Positions 28,901 through 34,085 of a stretch of DNA of 34,085 nt are shown piece after piece. The position numbers and the translations under genes were made by a program. The notes below the pieces were generated by a model, which did no database searches, was not told where the DNA came from, and was given only the letters and a program-made list of their open reading frames with translations. Position 1 is the stretch's first letter. Each line of letters begins with the position of its first letter. Origin of the DNA: Bacteroidales bacterium (GTDB lineage Bacteria; Bacteroidota; Bacteroidia; Bacteroidales; UBA6680); contig JAFGOQ010000221.1 of assembly GCA_016926405.1 (NCBI GenBank), positions 1 to 34,085 of the forward strand. The letters are read 5' to 3'.

Positions 28901-29834
28901 AGGAACTCGTAGTAAAACGGGTAAAATACGTCGTTTTCATAATGGAGCGTTTATGCTTGCCGATAAACTTAACCTACCTGTTTTGCCAATTATATTACAG
29001 GGTGCCGACCATGTTATGCGCAAGCAACAAAAAAACTTACAGGTAGCTAAATATATTACTATTAAACTTTTCGAGCGTAAAAATCCAAAAGATCTTGGCG
29101 ATAGTTATAAAGATCAGGCTAAGGCTTTTACAGAGTTTTATCGCAACGAGTTTAAAGCATTATCAAAAACCGAGCAGGCACCAAAATATTACCGTCGTGT
29201 TTTAACAGGTAAGTACATGTATAAAAGTCCTGTATTGGAATGGTACATGAAGGTTAAAATGTCGCTTGAAAACAACTATAAATATTTTAACAGTATAATT
29301 CCAGACAACGCTCGTGTTACCGATATTGGATGTGGTTATGGTTTCTTATCGCATATGCTTAAGCTAATGTCTGATGAGCGTACAATTCTGGGAATTGATT
29401 ACGATGCCGATAAGATTGCTGTGGCATCAAATATTTATCCTTCAGATAAAAACATAACATTTAAGGCTGGTGATATAAATACTATTATTATTCCCGAAAG
29501 CGATGTGTTTATTATGCTTGATGTTTTACATTATATGCCCGAAGAGTTGCAGAATAGTGTAATTGATAGATGTTGCAAGGTCTTAAGTAACGATGGATTG
29601 ATAATAATAAGAGACGCCAATAAAAATTTACAAAAGCGACATAGAGGAACTAAACTTACCGAACTTTTTTCAACAAAAAGTGGGTTTAATAAAACAGGTT
29701 ATGGAGAGCTTACTTTTGTGTCGTCTGAATTAATAGAGGATGCTGCTAAGCGTAATAACTGTTCTTTGCAAGTGGTTGATAGTACTAAGCTAACCTCTAA
29801 TATTGTTTATTTATTGAGAAGGAATAATATATAA
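25986..29834 (+). CDS. MMPL/RND-type lipid exporter fused to PlsC-type acyltransferase and SAM-dependent methyltransferase
   Basis: 1282 aa. Two MMPL-like halves ('GIGSVLLGISIDYSLHIFSHARNG', 'FIFGLGIDYSIFIMQGML'); PlsC motifs 'NHQSHID' and 'FPEGTRSKTGKIRRFHNGAFMLA'; methyltransferase motif 'VTDIGCGYGFLSHML'. Confidence 0.93.
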   Translation: MSDIFHRLFLLFSRHKIIYWLVILFTVFVSALFASKLKFVEDITQILPKGPETAQLKHILNNSELTDRLIFHIYSDDENQIDKIVATADSAQKLITNQVPDTLVKDLFFKVDQSNINNLYNLVYNNLPLFLEDDDYTKIDSELNSQHIANTLRAHYKNLMSPASFALKKYIVKDPLSLTPIVLKKLQGVQFDDNFTLNKGWIITKDKKHLLFFIQPRYSASETSKNTKLVNKLEEISSTLNKLNSNVTTEYYGSAVVAVGNANRIKWDIILTVNIAMALLLIVIAVVFKRKSAFFIIFIPVLMGGLLSVAALFLIKTTVSAVALGIGSVLLGISIDYSLHIFSHARNGASVKQLYKDLVFPVLLSSFTTASAFLCLFIIKSDVLNDLGMFAAISVVSAALFALIFIPPLIYNGKKKQDKAESIKTPIVDKITQYPLHKNKWLVSAVLLFTVVMFFTGKGVTFDDNMDKMNYQSEKLTNTEKSISGITSESKKAVFVFVEGKNRQEAFKKNEILVSKLEKLKADSIISRYRTVSSLLLSDSLAKIKIDKWNNFWHNGRAEKLEQMLIAEGKEIGFKESSFKGFYKFVNRDFNNLSEQDYLAFESLFYKGFISEKESNCSVMNLINVAAENRSLVYKELNKEKGVSILDKQYITNSLVSHLNTDFDKLILLSTLVIFVILLVYYGRIELALITIIPMIISWIWAIGLMGVFGISFNIFNVIISTFIFGLGIDYSIFIMQGMLLQYKFGGDDNMPSYKLSILLSGITTVLAIGVLIFAKHPALKSIATMSIVGICSVVLVTYTIQPILFNWLVKKGGNEQENPRNIINTIFTLHAAFSFLSQSIIIIGFIPVLYILPIRKKYKKQFFHWLVCIMSKISVYSYFYVRKDIVNPFNERFKEPAVIISNHQSHIDLVLLLMLNPKIIMLTKDWVWNNIIFGPIVRYADFISIDQGVDKSIEKIKAKIDQGFSILVFPEGTRSKTGKIRRFHNGAFMLADKLNLPVLPIILQGADHVMRKQQKNLQVAKYITIKLFERKNPKDLGDSYKDQAKAFTEFYRNEFKALSKTEQAPKYYRRVLTGKYMYKSPVLEWYMKVKMSLENNYKYFNSIIPDNARVTDIGCGYGFLSHMLKLMSDERTILGIDYDADKIAVASNIYPSDKNITFKAGDINTIIIPESDVFIMLDVLHYMPEELQNSVIDRCCKVLSNDGLIIIRDANKNLQKRHRGTKLTELFSTKSGFNKTGYGELTFVSSELIEDAAKRNNCSLQVVDSTKLTSNIVYLLRRNNI

Positions 29835-31327
29835 TGACAAAATACGATATAGCAGTTATAGGTAGTGGAATAGGTGGATTGTCGTCGGCAGCTATTATGG
29901 CTAAGCAAGGTTTTAAGGTTGTTGTTATTGAAAAGCAGAAAATTCCTGGTGGCTATCTTCAATCGTTTACACGTTTTAAAAAGAATTTCGATACAGGATT
30001 GCACTATATTGGTAGCATGGGGCAAGGCCAGTTTATGGATAAGATTTTTAATTATCTAGGAATAAACGATAGAGTAGATTTCGCTGAATTCGATAATGAT
30101 GCTTTCGACATAATTTATTTTAATAATAAAACATTTGAGCTTCCTATTGGTCTCGAAAATTTTAAAAAAGCCTTAATAAATTATTTTCCTAGTGAAGAGT
30201 CAGCAATAATAAAGTACATTGATTTAATCAACGAGATTGTCGATTCGCTTCATGTTTTTAATCTAAGAGTTGTTCCCGACGAATACGATTTTCATAACCA
30301 ATGGGCTTCTGAATCGGCATATAAGGTAATTTGTGGTCTTACAAGCAATGTTGAGTTACAGAATATATTGTCGTCGGCTAATATTCTATATGCTGGTACA
30401 AAGGAGTGCACATCGTTTTATACACATGCAATTATTCAGTATACCAATATTCAGGGATGCAAAAGACCTATTGATGGTGGTAATAATCTTGTAAATGCTT
30501 TTATCGATATTATTAAGGAGAATGGAGGCAAAGTTATTTGTGGTAATGGATTAAAGAGTTTTAATATTATTGATAACAATATTGAATCAATTAATCTTGA
30601 TGATGATCAAAGAGTAATAGCCGATAATTATATATCAACTATTCATCCTCAGCAGCTTGTTAAAAATATTGGGACACCTTATTTTCGTAAGGCTTATATA
30701 AATAGGATAAATAGTATTAAAAATACAATGTCGTCGTTTGTTATTTACTGTACCTTAAAACCAGGAACGATAAAGTACTCAAACCAAAACCATTTTTGCT
30801 TTACAGGTAACGATGTTTGGGTTGCCTCTAATTACAGAACTGATAAGGCTCCCGACTATTTTTATCTGCTTACACCTGCTCATACTATTAACGATAAGTT
30901 TTCGGAGAAATTAGAGATAGTTACACTTATGGACTATTCTGTTTTTGATGAATTTATTGAGAATGGTATTGTAATAGACAGGAAAGGATACAATAAACTT
31001 AAGCAGGAAAAGGCCGACGAATTATTATCTATAGCTGCAAAATATTTCCCCGATCATATTTCCGCTATCGATAAAATAAATATAGCAACACCACATACTT
31101 TTCAGCGATATTCTGATACTGTTAAAGGATCATCGTATGGTATGGTAAAAGATTATAAAAAAGCCGAATCGGTTTATTTTAATCCGCGAACGCGAATACC
31201 AAATCTGTTTCTAGCAGGTTCAAATATCAATACACACGGAATTGTTGGGTCTGCTATAACTTCGGTATTAACTTGTGGAAAAATTGTAGGGCTTAATAAA
31301 CTTATTAATGAAATAAATAATGGCTAA
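29834..31327 (+). CDS. CrtI/retinol-saturase-like NAD(P)/FAD-dependent oxidoreductase
   Basis: 'YDIAVIGSGIGGLSSAAIMAKQGFKVVVIEKQKIPGGYLQSF', 'FDTGLHYIGSMGQG', C-terminal 'LFLAGSNINTHGIVGSAITSVLTCGKIVG'. One-base overlap with the preceding CDS. Confidence 0.88.
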   Translation: MTKYDIAVIGSGIGGLSSAAIMAKQGFKVVVIEKQKIPGGYLQSFTRFKKNFDTGLHYIGSMGQGQFMDKIFNYLGINDRVDFAEFDNDAFDIIYFNNKTFELPIGLENFKKALINYFPSEESAIIKYIDLINEIVDSLHVFNLRVVPDEYDFHNQWASESAYKVICGLTSNVELQNILSSANILYAGTKECTSFYTHAIIQYTNIQGCKRPIDGGNNLVNAFIDIIKENGGKVICGNGLKSFNIIDNNIESINLDDDQRVIADNYISTIHPQQLVKNIGTPYFRKAYINRINSIKNTMSSFVIYCTLKPGTIKYSNQNHFCFTGNDVWVASNYRTDKAPDYFYLLTPAHTINDKFSEKLEIVTLMDYSVFDEFIENGIVIDRKGYNKLKQEKADELLSIAAKYFPDHISAIDKINIATPHTFQRYSDTVKGSSYGMVKDYKKAESVYFNPRTRIPNLFLAGSNINTHGIVGSAITSVLTCGKIVGLNKLINEINNG

Positions 31328-32987
31328 AAAACACTCTTTTAAAGGTTTAAAGCGTTTTTTTATAATTACGGTATTACTAATTACAACTTTTGTAATTTAT
31401 TATAAGATAGATGTAAAGATGACTCCACCTCCTTTTGTCAAAACGGAGTTATTGGATATTAAAATAGATAAGGATTCGGCTATCTATAGCTATAATAATA
31501 ATTGGCTATTACAGAATAAGTTTGGTTTATGGGAACTTATGATATCTGGCGATGCCGAGGAACTAGGAGCTATAAATGGAGCTCTTACACAAGAGTTGGC
31601 AGCATATCAGGAAGAGGCTTTTGTTGATAGGCTAAAAGAGATGATTCCTTCGGAATCGTACATTAATTCGCTAAAATATTTTACATCGTGGTTTAATCGC
31701 GATATGGACGAGTATATCCCTCAAGAGTATTTGGTTGAGATATTCGCAGTGTCGCAATACGCTTCACACGATTTCGACTTTATAGGTGATAATTACGACA
31801 GAATTTTAAACTATCATGCTGCCCACGATATTGGTCATGCTCTTCAGAATTTAAATCTTGTTGCTTGTACTGGCTTTGCTGGATGGGATAGCTACTCAGC
31901 CGATTCGTCGCTTATTATTGGACGTAACTTTGATTTTTATGTTGGTGATAAGTTTGCCGAGAATAAAATTGTAGCTTTTTATAAGCCAAAAACGGGTAAT
32001 AATTTTATGCACATTACTTGGGGTGGACTTATCGGTACTGTTTCGGGAATGAATGATAAGGGACTAACAATAACATTAAATTCGGCTAAGAGTAATATTC
32101 CTATGTCGGCTCGCACACCAGTTTCTATTGTGGCTCGAACTATCTTACAATATGCTAGTAATATCGATGAAGCATACACAATTGCAAAATCATACAGAAC
32201 TTTTGTTACCGAGACTTTTTTAATAGGATCGGCTGCCGATGGTAAGGCTATGCTTATTGAGAAAACACCAGATACTACAATGCTTTTCGATTATAAGAAG
32301 GACTATATTGTTGCAACAAATCATCTTCAACATAAAGTTTTTGATAACGATGAGCTTAATATAGAGAACATAAATACAAGTGCATCGAAATATCGTTTTA
32401 ACCGCACCGAACAACTTCTTAACGAGAATAAAAAGCTGAATATTGAAAATGTAGCCAAAATACTGCGCGACAGAAAAGGTATCGATGACCAAAATATTGG
32501 AGTAAGCAACGAGAAGGCTATTAACCAAATGATAGCTCACCACTCTGTAATTTTTAAGCCCGAAGAGTTAAAGGTTTGGGTTTCTACTTCTCCATATCAA
32601 CTTGGCGAGTATGTTATGTACGACCTTAATGTGATGTTCTCTGATACTTTTAATGTGAAAGGTTATAACTCAAATATGCGTCAAACAATTGCTGCCGATA
32701 CTTTTTTGTTAAGTAAGGAGTATTCCGATTTTAAAAAATATAAGAGTTTGCACAAGTATATTTCAGAGTGTTTAAAAAGCAAGGTTAATGCAAATAAGGA
32801 TTCTCTAATAAGTTTCGAAACTCTTAATCCTATGTTCTTCGAAACATGGAAAATACTTGGTGAGTACTACAAGATGGTTGCTAATAACCAGAAGGCTACA
32901 CAATGTTTCAATAAGGCTCTATTATTAGAATTACCACGAACAGTAGATAAAGAGCGAATTGAAGAAGAATTAAATAGTCAAGAATAA
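31320..32987 (+). CDS. membrane-anchored C45-type (acyl-CoA:6-APA acyltransferase-like) Ntn hydrolase with TPR-like C terminus
   Basis: N-terminal TM segment. 'NLVACTGFAGWDSYSADSSLIIGRNFDFYVG' resembles the C45 autoproteolytic Cys and GRNFD segment; 'WGGLIGTVSGMNDKGLTITLNSA'. Confidence 0.82.
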   Translation: MAKKHSFKGLKRFFIITVLLITTFVIYYKIDVKMTPPPFVKTELLDIKIDKDSAIYSYNNNWLLQNKFGLWELMISGDAEELGAINGALTQELAAYQEEAFVDRLKEMIPSESYINSLKYFTSWFNRDMDEYIPQEYLVEIFAVSQYASHDFDFIGDNYDRILNYHAAHDIGHALQNLNLVACTGFAGWDSYSADSSLIIGRNFDFYVGDKFAENKIVAFYKPKTGNNFMHITWGGLIGTVSGMNDKGLTITLNSAKSNIPMSARTPVSIVARTILQYASNIDEAYTIAKSYRTFVTETFLIGSAADGKAMLIEKTPDTTMLFDYKKDYIVATNHLQHKVFDNDELNIENINTSASKYRFNRTEQLLNENKKLNIENVAKILRDRKGIDDQNIGVSNEKAINQMIAHHSVIFKPEELKVWVSTSPYQLGEYVMYDLNVMFSDTFNVKGYNSNMRQTIAADTFLLSKEYSDFKKYKSLHKYISECLKSKVNANKDSLISFETLNPMFFETWKILGEYYKMVANNQKATQCFNKALLLELPRTVDKERIEEELNSQE

Positions 32988-33019
32988 TTAAGACAAGATT
33001 AACAAGATTATATGATTGA

Positions 33020-33061
33020 CATGATTGTCTTTTTTTTCACTTGAGAAGAAAGACAATCATG
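33020..33061. terminator. Hairpin between convergent genes, possible bidirectional terminator
   Basis: catgattgtcttt (33020-33032) / aaagacaatcatg (33049-33061) with T run in the loop side; imperfect symmetry extends outward. Confidence 0.7.
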
Positions 33062-33080
33062 CTAATCCTGTTCATTTAGA

Positions 33081-34070
33081 TTACTGATTGTAGTACGAAG
33101 ATAGACGTCTACTAAACAGTTTTTTATTTACATCGTTTATCTGATCAACAAATTTACTTATTAGTGCTTCGCGCTGTTTTATATCGTAATTGGTTAGCTT
33201 ATTAAGATCGCTATAAACAATTTTATCTACGCAGTAGCCATATTGATCAAGCGACATTACAACAGCGGCGTTAATATCGTCGAATACAATAACCGACGGT
33301 AATTGCATTGCCGAATAGTTTACGGCTGCTTTAAGTACTGCCAGACCTATATATTCAATTTGTGTTTTCCCTAAATAGTATCCGCCCAATATAAGTCGAA
33401 CAATATCTATTCGAGCCTTCTTTTTAATATCTCTGTCTACTAAAGTTCTGTATTCTTTATCGTTGGTGTTAAGGAAATCGGAGATAAACAGATCTGGAAG
33501 TTTTTTAATATCTCCCAAGTTATCTTCTTTTTTACGAGCTTTATACTCCTTAATAGCAAGTTTTTGTGTTTCTGGAATGTAATATTTCCATTTACGAGTG
33601 CGTTTAAACGACTTAGTCATTGGGTTGGGCTTCCAGTTGCTTTTTGGTCGTTGCAGGTATGGAGCGTCAAGTCGTAAATAGTTTTTCTCCAGAGCAAACA
33701 AGGTACAGTTAATAAAATGACTCCACTCTCCGCTAATGCGCGAATGTACGGCATTCCACAGTGTTCTATTATCAACAGTAAGGTATTCTTTTACATCTTT
33801 CGATGAGTCGAGAACAAACTCCTGACCTTTAATTTTCTCAATAAGCTGATTTTTTAAACTTGCAGGGTAATATGTCTTGTCAAAATTTTCATCCGAAATG
33901 TTTGAGTGATAAAGCTCGTCTACCTTGAAAACGAAATTTTTGTCTTCGTTATTAGTCACACGAATAACAAATTTATCGTCCCAATTCATCGACTTAATAG
34001 GATCGTTTTGTTGCGCTTTTCCTGCAAAGAAACAACTCGCAAGAGTTGTCAGTAAAATCAGTTTCTTCAT
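33081..34070 (-). CDS. secreted hypothetical protein with signal peptide
   Basis: 329 aa; MKKLILLTTLASCFFAGKAQQ signal peptide. No family recognised confidently. Confidence 0.65.
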   Translation of the reverse strand: MKKLILLTTLASCFFAGKAQQNDPIKSMNWDDKFVIRVTNNEDKNFVFKVDELYHSNISDENFDKTYYPASLKNQLIEKIKGQEFVLDSSKDVKEYLTVDNRTLWNAVHSRISGEWSHFINCTLFALEKNYLRLDAPYLQRPKSNWKPNPMTKSFKRTRKWKYYIPETQKLAIKEYKARKKEDNLGDIKKLPDLFISDFLNTNDKEYRTLVDRDIKKKARIDIVRLILGGYYLGKTQIEYIGLAVLKAAVNYSAMQLPSVIVFDDINAAVVMSLDQYGYCVDKIVYSDLNKLTNYDIKQREALISKFVDQINDVNKKLFSRRLSSYYNQ

Positions 34071-34085
34071 ATAATAAATACTATC

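Noticed and set aside
33081-34070. Possible GldN/PorN gliding or T9SS component
   Set aside because: Secreted and similar in size, but I could not find the characteristic conserved GldN segment, so it is left as hypothetical.

Overview
The window is a roughly 34 kb, AT-rich chromosomal segment with a Bacteroidetes/Bacteroidales-like gene complement. All calls come from reading the translations and the DNA by eye; no database search was run. Main contents: (1) a 5'-truncated acyltransferase-like CDS and several secreted or membrane hypotheticals; (2) a SLOG/TIGR00725-like gene overlapping an L-serine dehydratase gene; (3) TPR-like, HAD-phosphatase and phenylacetate-CoA-ligase-like genes; (4) a gene resembling DUF6261, followed by about 1.16 kb of non-coding DNA with a perfect 28-bp-arm hairpin, an exact-period 41-bp tandem array and a gapped inverted repeat flanking the locus; (5) a short MutS-like ATPase and a frameshifted remnant with a cadherin-like domain and a T9SS-type C-terminal sorting signal; (6) a complete minus-strand biotin operon, bioB-A-F-G-C-D, preceded by a small same-strand ORF; (7) a GNAT/RimK-like ATP-grasp fusion, an acidic-tailed protein, MscS and CorA; (8) a tightly coupled plus-strand operon of hemW, GT2-DUF2062, an MMPL-PlsC-methyltransferase fusion, a CrtI/RetSat-like FAD oxidoreductase and a C45-type Ntn hydrolase. 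The best candidates for something under-described are the last operon (possible aryl-polyene/flexirubin-like lipid assembly and export module without its synthases), the repeat-rich non-coding locus at 8.0-9.6 kb, and the evenly spaced ATACCTATG sites at 22.88-22.96 kb.
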